This document shows, in pieces, positions 1 to 6,973 of a stretch of DNA of 8,512 nt. Where the stretch lies: positions 1-8,512 of the forward strand of contig JAFGDA010000127.1 in assembly GCA_016932375.1 (NCBI GenBank), in the 5' to 3' direction. Below the pieces are notes generated by a model. It made no database searches and was not told the origin of the DNA. It saw only the letters and a list, made by a program, of their open reading frames with translations. The translations under genes and the position numbers were made by a program. The number at the start of each line of letters is the position of its first letter. Within the stretch, counting starts at the first letter, position 1. The DNA comes from Actinomycetota bacterium (lineage in GTDB: Bacteria > Actinomycetota > Humimicrobiia > Humimicrobiales > Humimicrobiaceae).

Positions 1-10
1 ACACTGGTTT

Positions 11-1609
11 ATGGAATTATCAAATATATTTACATTGCTATCGATACTTACATTATTTTTCTCTTTACTGGCAGGAATCTATGGGCTGGCCATATCCTTT
101 TTCAGGAAATCTTCAATATCGTTCTTTATGCTTTCAATGACAACTGCGGTCATTTCCCTGGCCACCATACTTATACTTAATATAAAAGATTATTCTGCGG
201 CGCTGCCTCCGGCATATATCCTGACAGGAGGTATCTTTATTTTCCCTGCAGTGACATTTCACTTTCTCACCAACATGCTCAAAATCAGTATTTTTAAAAA
301 AAATAAATATTTAAGGATCATGCTATATGTTCCCCCGGCAGCAATCATTTTGTATTTTATTTTTGGAAAACAGGTATTTATGGTACCTACTAAGTTTGGT
401 TACCTTTCCAATCTTTATGGTTATACCAATTTCGGGTTTTTCTTTCTCCTGCCCTGCTGGTTAGCTGTCTTATTTATAATATCGCTTAAGATATATAAAA
501 ACCGTAAACAGTATAAATCAAATCTGCCTGCAGCGACAATGCTGACAGGGGTGTCCTTATATTTTATGGGAAACGGGATTTATCATTCGCTGTCTGCATC
601 AGGTCTTGCCGAAAGGATCCCTGCAAATTCCATCTTACTGTTTATTTTTTATTTCTTTGTTACTGTAAGTGTTATAATGCTGGAGTTCAACATAGAAAGC
701 ATTACACTCAGGAACATATTCGAACATGTGGATGATTGCATTATAATAGCCAACAACGAGGGCGCCATAAAGGAAATAAACCGTTCCATGCATAAGTTGC
801 TCTATGGAAATTCCGAAAGCTTTAACTCTAAAAAAATAGATCCGGAAAAAATAAAATCTGACCTGTTGGAAAAAATAACCAGTAAAAATTCGGCAGAGCT
901 GTTCTTTTCAAATCTTAAGGGAAATGGCAGGCCTACAGGGTTAAATTACACAATTAAATTTTCCTTACCTGAAAGGGTAAGGGTTTTTGACGTCTCATTG
1001 TCCCCTATAATTGATAAAAATAGAAAAATATATGGTAAGCTTGCCATATTCAGGGATGTTACCGAATACCGGATTCTGCAGGAAAAACTAAAGGAACAGG
1101 CAGAAATAGATTTTCTTACAAATATTTTTAACAGAAGGTATTTCCATAACAGGCTGAATCAGGAAATTAAAAGGTTTCACAGGAACGGCCAGCCATTGTG
1201 CCTGCTGGTAATAGATATAGATAATTTTAAAAAATATAATGATAAACATGGCCATCTTAAGGGAGACTGGCTCCTCAAGGAAGTGGCGGGCATAATCAAA
1301 AGAAACATAAGGGAAGATATAGATGTAGCGGCAAGGTTCGGCGGAGACGAGTTTGCGGTTATCCTTATAAATACTGATACCGAAAAAGCTAAGGAAATTG
1401 CCTCAAGGATAGTTAATGATTATGAGGATAATATAAAGAACAGTGATACCTCCCTCAGCATAGGAGTGGCCCTTTACAGGGAAAACATGGAGATGGACGA
1501 CCTTATAAAAAAGACGGACCTGCTTATGTACCGTTATAAAAAACTTGACAGCACCTCAAAAAGAACCTGGCTGGAAAGCGGCAGGCGCAGGGTCTCTGTA
1601 ATGAATTAA
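11..1609 (+). CDS. Membrane-bound diguanylate cyclase with 7TM sensor, PAS and GGDEF domains
   Basis: Predicted to make cyclic di-GMP from two GTP at the inner face of the membrane, under control of an N-terminal sensor. Residues 1-228 are very hydrophobic, with about seven membrane segments (roughly 7-30, 38-57, 66-88, 101-119, 142-160, 173-191, 207-226), resembling the 7TM sensor domain found on histidine kinases and cyclases. Residues 232-355 look like a PAS domain. The cyclase domain runs from about 365 to 515, with GGDEF at 444-448. The metal and substrate residues are present: D402, N410/D411, the GHLKGD stretch at 414-419, and E447. The product-inhibition I-site is not canonical: Asp438 is in place but the Arg three residues earlier is Glu435. 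The ATG at 11 starts a plausible first helix, but only ten bases precede it and the frame is open to the window edge, so the true start may lie upstream. No clear terminator follows. It lies 153 nt before lexA and need not share its regulation. Confidence 0.9.
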   Translation: MELSNIFTLLSILTLFFSLLAGIYGLAISFFRKSSISFFMLSMTTAVISLATILILNIKDYSAALPPAYILTGGIFIFPAVTFHFLTNMLKISIFKKNKYLRIMLYVPPAAIILYFIFGKQVFMVPTKFGYLSNLYGYTNFGFFFLLPCWLAVLFIISLKIYKNRKQYKSNLPAATMLTGVSLYFMGNGIYHSLSASGLAERIPANSILLFIFYFFVTVSVIMLEFNIESITLRNIFEHVDDCIIIANNEGAIKEINRSMHKLLYGNSESFNSKKIDPEKIKSDLLEKITSKNSAELFFSNLKGNGRPTGLNYTIKFSLPERVRVFDVSLSPIIDKNRKIYGKLAIFRDVTEYRILQEKLKEQAEIDFLTNIFNRRYFHNRLNQEIKRFHRNGQPLCLLVIDIDNFKKYNDKHGHLKGDWLLKEVAGIIKRNIREDIDVAARFGGDEFAVILINTDTEKAKEIASRIVNDYEDNIKNSDTSLSIGVALYRENMEMDDLIKKTDLLMYRYKKLDSTSKRTWLESGRRRVSVMN

Positions 1610-1650
1610 ACCAGGCCGGAAATATTATAAAAATCCTGCCAAAAAAACTT

Positions 1651-1678
1651 ATATTACTATACATTTGTATAGTAATAT
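1651..1678. promoter_or_regulatory. Perfect 28-bp palindrome, candidate LexA operator
   Basis: Each arm is 13 bp (ATATTACTATACA at 1651-1663 and its exact reverse complement at 1666-1678) around a central TT. It overlaps the proposed -35 hexamer and spacer of the lexA promoter, the usual place for an autorepressor site. The inner 20 bp match the E. coli LexA box consensus at 15 of 20 positions by eye, but the key CTGT half-site reads CTAT. It does not fit the Gram-positive GAAC-N4-GTTC box. LexA as the ligand is inferred from position; another dimeric regulator is possible. Confidence 0.65.
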
Positions 1679-1686
1679 TATATAAT
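1658..1686 (+). promoter_or_regulatory. Sigma-70-type promoter for lexA
   Basis: A perfect -10 hexamer TATAAT at 1681-1686 lies 17 bp downstream of TATACA at 1658-1663, a 4 of 6 match to TTGACA. Transcription would start near 1692-1695, giving a leader of about 70 nt before the lexA ATG. The -35 and spacer are covered by the palindrome at 1651-1678, so a bound repressor would block polymerase. Confidence 0.6.
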
Positions 1687-1714
1687 AAACCTGTCTCTTA
1701 AAGCTTTTTATCCT

Positions 1715-1751
1715 GATAACTGAAAGACCCTGAACGATAATTGAAAGTCCC
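1715..1751 (+). repeat. Two-copy direct repeat in the lexA leader, 21-bp period
   Basis: GATAACTGAAAGACCC at 1715-1730 recurs as GATAATTGAAAGTCCC at 1736-1751, identical at 14 of 16 positions with copy starts 21 bp apart (about two helical turns). Both copies lie downstream of the predicted transcription start and end just before the Shine-Dalgarno. They could be a tandem protein site on DNA or RNA, or part of a leader structure. The role is unknown. Confidence 0.55.
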
Positions 1752-1756
1752 CAGGG
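1728..1756 (+). promoter_or_regulatory. Possible leader stem covering the lexA ribosome binding site
   Basis: The Shine-Dalgarno is AGGGGG at 1753-1758, four bases before the ATG at 1763. CCCTG at 1728-1732 can pair with CAGGG at 1752-1756 across a 19-nt loop, burying part of it. The CCCC at 1749-1752 beside the site is another possible partner. The stem is only five pairs, so this is tentative, but the RBS itself supports the chosen lexA start. Confidence 0.3.
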
Positions 1757-1762
1757 GGTATT

Positions 1763-2383
1763 ATGGAGATTACAGACAGGCAAAAACGCGTACTTGAAAA
1801 AATTTACAGGTATATTATTGACAACTCCTATCCCCCCACCATCAGGGAGCTGGCCTGCGAGCTTGGCTTTTCATCCCCGAAAGCGGTTAGCGACCACCTC
1901 GATTCCCTTAAAAAAAAGGGCTACATAGAAAGGAAACCTTCTGCCAGGTCCATAAGGCTTACCGGAAAAACCATGGATCTTTTAGGCTATGGAGGGAAGG
2001 GGCGGGCCATATACCTGCCTCTCATAGGAAGGATTGCAGCAGGAAGCCCTGTCCCTGCTCTCGAAAACATAGAGCAATATGTCCCCTTCCCTCCTGATTT
2101 AATAGGAAGGGAGAAAGCCGACTTTGCCCTCAGGGTAAAAGGAGACAGCATGATTGGAGACCATATCCTCGATGGAGATATAATAGCAGTAAGATCGCAG
2201 GTTAACGCAGGGAATGGAGATATCGTTGTGGCCCTGATTGAAGATGAGGCAGTGGTAAAAAGATTCTACAGGACGGAAAAGGGCTTCGAGCTCAGGTCAT
2301 CCAATCCTTCCTACAGGCCCATAAAAATCACAAGAGAACTCACCATACAGGGCAGGGTGGTTGCCGTGCAGAGGGGCATTTAA
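1763..2383 (+). CDS. lexA: LexA repressor, self-cleaving SOS regulator
   Basis: Transcriptional repressor of DNA-damage genes; RecA filaments trigger its self-cleavage and derepression. The 206-residue length is normal for the family. Residues 1-70 form the winged helix-turn-helix DNA-binding domain, with a recognition-helix region SSPKAVSDHL at 37-46. Residues 85-206 are the S24-type peptidase domain. The Ala93-Gly94 cleavage site lies in GRIAAGSPVPA. The catalytic Ser129 (in VKGDSM) and Lys166 (in AVVKRF) are both present, so self-cleavage should work. Aligned to E. coli LexA, recognition-helix positions Asn41, Glu44 and Glu45 become Lys40, Ser43 and Asp44, suggesting a different operator. 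The start is fixed by a strong AGGGGG four bases upstream. It is the first gene of a cassette with two polymerases and probably represses itself through the 1651-1678 palindrome. Confidence 0.97.
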   Translation: MEITDRQKRVLEKIYRYIIDNSYPPTIRELACELGFSSPKAVSDHLDSLKKKGYIERKPSARSIRLTGKTMDLLGYGGKGRAIYLPLIGRIAAGSPVPALENIEQYVPFPPDLIGREKADFALRVKGDSMIGDHILDGDIIAVRSQVNAGNGDIVVALIEDEAVVKRFYRTEKGFELRSSNPSYRPIKITRELTIQGRVVAVQRGI

Positions 2384-2404
2384 AAGTAAATATGCAAATA
2401 CCGC

Positions 2405-2445
2405 GGCAGCACTGAAATCCTGTACGGTTAATTTCAGTATCTGCC
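2405..2445 (+). promoter_or_regulatory. Strong hairpin in the lexA-dnaE gap
   Basis: The 96-nt gap holds a long inverted repeat. GGCAG at 2405-2409 pairs with CTGCC at 2441-2445. After a small internal bulge (C against AT), ACTGAAAT at 2411-2418 pairs with ATTTCAGT at 2431-2438, leaving a 12-nt loop. That is 13 pairs in all. No T-run follows (the next bases are ATTAAATCTAATTT), so it is not a classical intrinsic terminator. It may be a processing or stability element, an attenuator, or an operator for dnaE-dinB. Confidence 0.55.
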
Positions 2446-2462
2446 ATTAAATCTAATTTAAG

Positions 2463-2469
2463 AAGGGGG
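2463..2469 (+). promoter_or_regulatory. Ribosome binding site of dnaE
   Basis: AAGGGGG ends ten bases before the ATG at 2480 and supports that start. The protein then begins a few residues before the HLHVHSEYS motif, as in other DnaE proteins. Confidence 0.7.
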
Positions 2470-2479
2470 TTTAAAACAG

Positions 2480-5400
2480 ATGTCCTGCTTTTCCCATTTG
2501 CATGTACACAGTGAGTACAGCATGATGGAATCTGCCATAAAGATTAAAGACCTTATAAGGAAAACTGCTGCATGCGGGATGAAATCGGTAGCCCTCACTG
2601 ACAGATATATAATGAGCGGGGTCGTTGAATTCTACAGAGAGGCAACCGGAAACAATATAAGGCCCATAATAGGGTGCGAGATAGCCGTAACGGGCAGTAA
2701 TGGGCCTTCGAGTCTTGTACTCCTGGCAAGGGATATAAGGGGATACCATAACCTCTGCAGGATAGTGTCTGCATCACATCTAAAAAGGAGGGCTTCGGTC
2801 CCCTGTGTGGAAAAATCCTATCTCAGGTGCAATGCGCCAGGACTTACGGGACTGTGCGGTTCTGGCTGCGGTGAGATACCTCTACTCCTGAAATCAGGCA
2901 GGAGGCCTGAAGCATTGCAGTGCGCCATTGAATATGCCAATCTTTTTGAAGGAAATTTTTTTATAGAGATACAGAGATACCCCGTTTCCAAAGCTTCATT
3001 CCCGGATTCAAACTTTTCCGAGGTCGTCCTGGGCTTTGCCCTTAAAAACGGCCTCCCCGTTGTTGCCACCAATAATGTCCATTATTTGAACCGGGAGGAT
3101 TACATTATTTACCGCAACCTGTTCAAAATAAAGTCAATGGGCACCAGAAACGACGACCCCCTGTCCGGTTTTATCGGAAATGATGAACATTACCTCAAAA
3201 CAGAAGGTGAAATGGCGGCTATGTTTGGAGACATTCCGGAGGCCATATACAATGCCGGGCTGATATCGGAAAAATGCAGCCTAAAACTCCCCCTCGGGAA
3301 AATAGCTTTTCCGGATTTTGATGTCCCTGCAGGTGAGAGCCAGGAAAGCTATTTAAAGAAAATGTGTCTTGAGGGACTTGAGTGGAGGTATGGAAAACAT
3401 CCTCCCCAAAAAGCCGCCAACAGCCTCTTAAAAGAGCTGGAGATAATTAAAAAAACAGGATTTTGCGGTTATTTTCTTATGGCTGCAGACATGGCACATT
3501 TTGCAATAAGAAACAGCATCCCATTATGCGGGAAGGGCTCTGCAGCCGGGAGCATTGTCTCATATGTCCTTGGAATATCGAACGTTGAACCCTTAAAAAA
3601 CAATCTGTACTTCGAGAGGTTCTTGAATCAGGAAAGAAAGGAACCTCCTGACATAGATATGGATATCTGCAGCAAAAGGAGAGGTGAGATCCTCGGTTAC
3701 CTCTCCGCCAAATATGGCATGAGCAATATTGCAAGGGTGTGTACCTTTTCAACCCTGAAGTACAGGGCAGCTTTAAGAGAAGCAGGCAGGATCCTGGCGC
3801 TGGGCAAGGAAGAAGTGGAAAATGCGATAAAGGCCGGCTCTACCATAAGGAGACAGTACAGAACCGGCAGGAACTGCGGAGACAGGTATTATCATAGTGG
3901 CAGCCCAACCTTAAGCAGCGGAAAAATACTTTCACTGTCCGGGAGCATAAAAGACCACGTGCGCCACCTTTCAATGCACCCTTCTGCCCTGATAATCTCC
4001 AATAGCAGCCTTGACACTAAAATACCCCTGACGCTGTCTGAAACAGGAGAGGTTATGAGCCAGTATGATATGGACAGCATAGAAGACATGGGGCTGCTCA
4101 AATTCGACCTTATAAATTCCCTGAGCCTGACCATAATTGGAGAAATAACCGCCGAACTTAAAGAAAAGGGAAATACAGGCCCTGACTTTTCCCTGCCTGG
4201 CTACGATGACCCGGAAGTCTACAGGCTTATACAGGAAGGCAGGACCCTCGGCGTGTTCCAGCTTGAAAGCTGCGGCATCAGGAACCTTATGAGAAAAATA
4301 AGGCCTTCTACGCTGAACGATATAACCCTTCTTATCTCGCTGTACCGGCCCGGGCCCCAGCAATCAGGAATGGTAAAAAATTTCATAGAAAGGAAGTTTG
4401 GAAGGGAAAAAACAGTCTATATATGTCCCTGCCTTGAACCAATCCTGAAAGAGACATTCGGGATAATAGTCTACCAGGAACAGGTAATGCAGATAGCACA
4501 AAAGATTGCCGGATATTCCCTGAGCGAAGCAGACAGCCTCCGGAAGGCGATGACAGGCCTGTCGAAAGAAGAGATGGAAAAACAGGAGAACCGTTTTCTT
4601 GAAGGTACGCTGCGGAAGGGATACGGGCTGAAAACAGGGCGCGCTATCTTTGACCTCATATCGAAATTTGCAAGTTACGGTTTCGTAAAGGCCCATGCCG
4701 CCGCATATGCGGAAATATCATACAGGTCAGCCTTTCTCAAGAGATATTATCCTGCAGAGCTGCTTGCACGCATACTTACCAGCGGCTCCGGGTACTACGG
4801 TGCAGCCCAGTATGTGGAAGAGGCAAGGAGACTGGGTATAGCCATCCGTCTCCCCCACATAAATAAAAGCAGCCTGGACTTTACCGCCGAAGACAGCGGG
4901 AGGACCCTCGGTATTCCCCTGCTGGCAGTAAAGGGTCTCGGGCATAAGGGAACAAAATCCATAATAATGGAAAGAGAGAGAAATGGCGCATTCAGGGATT
5001 TTGAGGATTTCTACAGGCGGGCCGTTCCAAACTGCCGCATTACCGGAAATGCCTTTGAAAATCTCATCAAAACGGGGGCATTTGATTTTACCGGTTCCGG
5101 CAGGAAAACCCTCCTGATCGCATTTCAGCACCTCAGGGCAACTGCCGGGAAAACCCACACCGGGAAGACCGGTTTAGTTTCCGGTGGCATACTTCCTTTA
5201 AATATTGAAAATCATCTCACCGGGCTCATCCATAAAAATACTGCCAGCGGAGATTTCACCCTCGAAGAAAAACTGGAAATGGAATCGGATATACTCGGGT
5301 TCTGTGCAAGCTCCTCCCCCCTGGATTATTTCAGGGAAGAACTGGAACACTTCAGGGTGATGGACAGCGGCCATCTTTACCGTCTGGCAGAGTCTGGAAA

Positions 5401-5743
5401 GTCACTTCCTTACGGAAATATTTTTGTGGCAGGAGCTGTAATAAACAGGAGAATAGAGAAAACAAAAGATAAAAAAACAATAATCTTCTGTACACTTGAA
5501 GATAGAAGCGGTATGTTTGAAGTGGTATTCTTCCCTACCTCATGCAGCGGAAATCCCGGAATACTGATGTGTGAAAAAATGGTGATGGTCGAAGGAAGAC
5601 TGCATTATAAAGACAAAAACATATCGGTGGCCGGTAAAAAGGCTTTCAGCCTCCCTGCCATGAAAAGGGAAAACATAAGAAAAACAGGTTTAATTATTAA
5701 AAAGGAAATTCTTACCGGAACCAGGCAGGTATGGGAAACTTAA
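2480..5743 (+). CDS. dnaE: C-family DNA polymerase III alpha subunit, probable accessory/translesion DnaE
   Basis: DNA-dependent DNA polymerase of the bacterial DnaE family, 1087 residues. Domain order: PHP (about 1-270), palm and fingers (about 280-810), helix-hairpin-helix region (about 812-870), OB fold (about 978-1057). Catalytic acids are intact: the PPDIDMD motif at 389-395 and KFD with Asp543. Other family motifs are GKGSAAGS (351-358), GVFQLES (591-597), RPGPQQSGM (623-631), YQEQVMQIA (665-673) and KAHAAAYA (737-744). The PHP domain keeps H6, H8, H10, E67 and H201, but canonical ligands are replaced (E17, R42, S78, Y167, N199), so it is probably not an active nuclease. No QxxLF-type clamp motif is seen before the GFCASSSPLDYF stretch at 940-951. 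Features are mixed between DnaE1 (RPGP..SGM) and DnaE2/ImuC (ERKEPPDIDMDI, GYYGAAQYVEEARRLGI). Its place between lexA and dinB favours a damage-inducible accessory polymerase. If the genome has no other dnaE or polC, it would be the replicase instead. Confidence 0.93.
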   Translation: MSCFSHLHVHSEYSMMESAIKIKDLIRKTAACGMKSVALTDRYIMSGVVEFYREATGNNIRPIIGCEIAVTGSNGPSSLVLLARDIRGYHNLCRIVSASHLKRRASVPCVEKSYLRCNAPGLTGLCGSGCGEIPLLLKSGRRPEALQCAIEYANLFEGNFFIEIQRYPVSKASFPDSNFSEVVLGFALKNGLPVVATNNVHYLNREDYIIYRNLFKIKSMGTRNDDPLSGFIGNDEHYLKTEGEMAAMFGDIPEAIYNAGLISEKCSLKLPLGKIAFPDFDVPAGESQESYLKKMCLEGLEWRYGKHPPQKAANSLLKELEIIKKTGFCGYFLMAADMAHFAIRNSIPLCGKGSAAGSIVSYVLGISNVEPLKNNLYFERFLNQERKEPPDIDMDICSKRRGEILGYLSAKYGMSNIARVCTFSTLKYRAALREAGRILALGKEEVENAIKAGSTIRRQYRTGRNCGDRYYHSGSPTLSSGKILSLSGSIKDHVRHLSMHPSALIISNSSLDTKIPLTLSETGEVMSQYDMDSIEDMGLLKFDLINSLSLTIIGEITAELKEKGNTGPDFSLPGYDDPEVYRLIQEGRTLGVFQLESCGIRNLMRKIRPSTLNDITLLISLYRPGPQQSGMVKNFIERKFGREKTVYICPCLEPILKETFGIIVYQEQVMQIAQKIAGYSLSEADSLRKAMTGLSKEEMEKQENRFLEGTLRKGYGLKTGRAIFDLISKFASYGFVKAHAAAYAEISYRSAFLKRYYPAELLARILTSGSGYYGAAQYVEEARRLGIAIRLPHINKSSLDFTAEDSGRTLGIPLLAVKGLGHKGTKSIIMERERNGAFRDFEDFYRRAVPNCRITGNAFENLIKTGAFDFTGSGRKTLLIAFQHLRATAGKTHTGKTGLVSGGILPLNIENHLTGLIHKNTASGDFTLEEKLEMESDILGFCASSSPLDYFREELEHFRVMDSGHLYRLAESGKSLPYGNIFVAGAVINRRIEKTKDKKTIIFCTLEDRSGMFEVVFFPTSCSGNPGILMCEKMVMVEGRLHYKDKNISVAGKKAFSLPAMKRENIRKTGLIIKKEILTGTRQVWET

Positions 5744-6930
5744 CCAGGGATCCAGGAAACAGGAAGATAATTCATATAGATATGGATGCCTTTTTTGCCC
5801 AGGTAGAACAGAGGGATAATCCGGATTACAAGAACATGCCCCTGATAGTGGGCGGCCCCTTGAACAGGGGCGTAGTATCTACTGCTTCTTATGAGGCAAG
5901 AAAATACGGCATTCACTCGGGTATGCCCCTCAGCAGGGCAAAAAGATTGTGTCCCCGGGGAATATTTGTCCCGGTCAATATGGAAAAATACCTGAAGGAG
6001 TCCGCGCGTATCAGGGCCATATTCCATAACTTCACCCCCCTTGTAGAGACCATCGGATGCGATGAAGGATTCCTGGATGTTACAGGCTGTGAAAGACTTT
6101 TCGGGGATGTCCTTGAGATAGCCAAAAAAATCAAGGGGAAAATATACGAAGAGACCAATCTCACCTCTTCCGCAGGAATAGGACCGAATAAGTTCATGGC
6201 CAAGCTGGCTTCGGGCATAGGTAAGCCAAACGGACTTACGGTCCTAAAAAAAACCCCGGAAATGATTGAGAAGATAAAGATGCTGCCTGTCTCGTATATA
6301 TGGGGCGTAGGAAGAGTTGCCCATAGAGAGCTTGTATCCATGGGTATCATGACCATCGGGGATCTTTCCCGCGCGCCCTTAAAGGTAATCGAATCAAAAT
6401 TTGGCGAGGCTGGAAGGATAATCCATGACATGGCAAACAGTATGGACAGGCGGCCCGTGATACCCGACCAGGAACCAAAATCCATCGGCCGCGAAATTAC
6501 TTTCCGGAAAGACATAGACGATCCGGGCATGCTGGGATCCGTAATGCTCATGTTGTCACAGAAAATTGCCAGGAATCTCAGGTCCAGAAAATACAGGGGG
6601 AAAGTCATCACCCTTAAAATCAGGTTTTCGGACTTCAGGACCATCACCCGGAGACTTACCCTGAAAAATCATACTTACGGAATATTTGATATTTATAAAT
6701 CCGCCCTGTATCTTTTAAAAAGTACGGACCTTAACCGTAAAAAAATAAGACTCACAGGTATTTCTGTAAGCAGCCTTAAGCCTGTCTTTATACCCGAAGA
6801 TATCTTCTATACCGGACCATCGAGGGAAGAGAACCTGACAGACGCCATAGGTGACATATCCGACAAATTCGGGGAAGATAAAGTGACACTGGCAAAGATA
6901 GTGGAAAGGGATGATATAACTGACCGGTAA
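5731..6930 (+). CDS. dinB: Y-family DNA polymerase IV (DinB)
   Basis: Translesion DNA polymerase that extends past damaged template without proofreading, 399 residues. The catalytic acids are present: Asp17 in HIDMDAFFAQVE, and Asp111/Glu112 in CDEGFLDVT (most relatives have DEA; here Gly113). Phe22 is the likely steric gate against ribonucleotides. SYEARKYGIHSGMP (53-66) is the fingers motif, and AGIGPNKFMAKLAS (148-161) with KPNG completes the palm. A thumb helix-hairpin region follows near 185-215 (PVSYIWGVG). The little-finger domain spans about 248-350. The intact acids separate it from ImuB, which has lost them. The C-terminus (ending DDITDR) lacks a recognisable QLxLF clamp-binding peptide. 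The ATG at 5731 lies inside the end of dnaE, overlapping by 13 nt, with AGGCAGG just upstream; this points to translational coupling and joint expression from the lexA promoter or read-through. Confidence 0.95.
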   Translation: MGNLTRDPGNRKIIHIDMDAFFAQVEQRDNPDYKNMPLIVGGPLNRGVVSTASYEARKYGIHSGMPLSRAKRLCPRGIFVPVNMEKYLKESARIRAIFHNFTPLVETIGCDEGFLDVTGCERLFGDVLEIAKKIKGKIYEETNLTSSAGIGPNKFMAKLASGIGKPNGLTVLKKTPEMIEKIKMLPVSYIWGVGRVAHRELVSMGIMTIGDLSRAPLKVIESKFGEAGRIIHDMANSMDRRPVIPDQEPKSIGREITFRKDIDDPGMLGSVMLMLSQKIARNLRSRKYRGKVITLKIRFSDFRTITRRLTLKNHTYGIFDIYKSALYLLKSTDLNRKKIRLTGISVSSLKPVFIPEDIFYTGPSREENLTDAIGDISDKFGEDKVTLAKIVERDDITDR

Positions 6931-6973
6931 TTTCAATAAATCAATTCACTGCCCGGTCTATCAATAAGCCATC

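Noticed and set aside
1651..1678. The 28-bp palindrome as the terminator of the cyclase gene
   Set aside because: The arms are almost all A/T with no downstream T-run, and the element overlaps a promoter, so an operator is the better reading.
3971..5158. Several 80-143-codon minus-strand open frames inside dnaE
   Set aside because: All are antisense to conserved polymerase motifs, with low-complexity or unlikely protein sequences and no ribosome binding sites.
5913..6647. 244-codon open frame on the minus strand inside dinB
   Set aside because: It lies fully antisense to a well-supported Y-family polymerase gene, shows no family motif, and is explained by the codon use of dinB.
5731..6930. 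dinB as a catalytically inactive ImuB
   Set aside because: Asp17, Asp111 and Glu112 are all present, so the polymerase site is intact.
6922..6958. GACCGG/CCGGTC inverted repeat in the dinB-FTR convergent gap, as a bidirectional terminator
   Set aside because: The stem is only six pairs with a 25-nt loop and has no T-run on either strand. A terminator is expected here, but this sequence does not support one.
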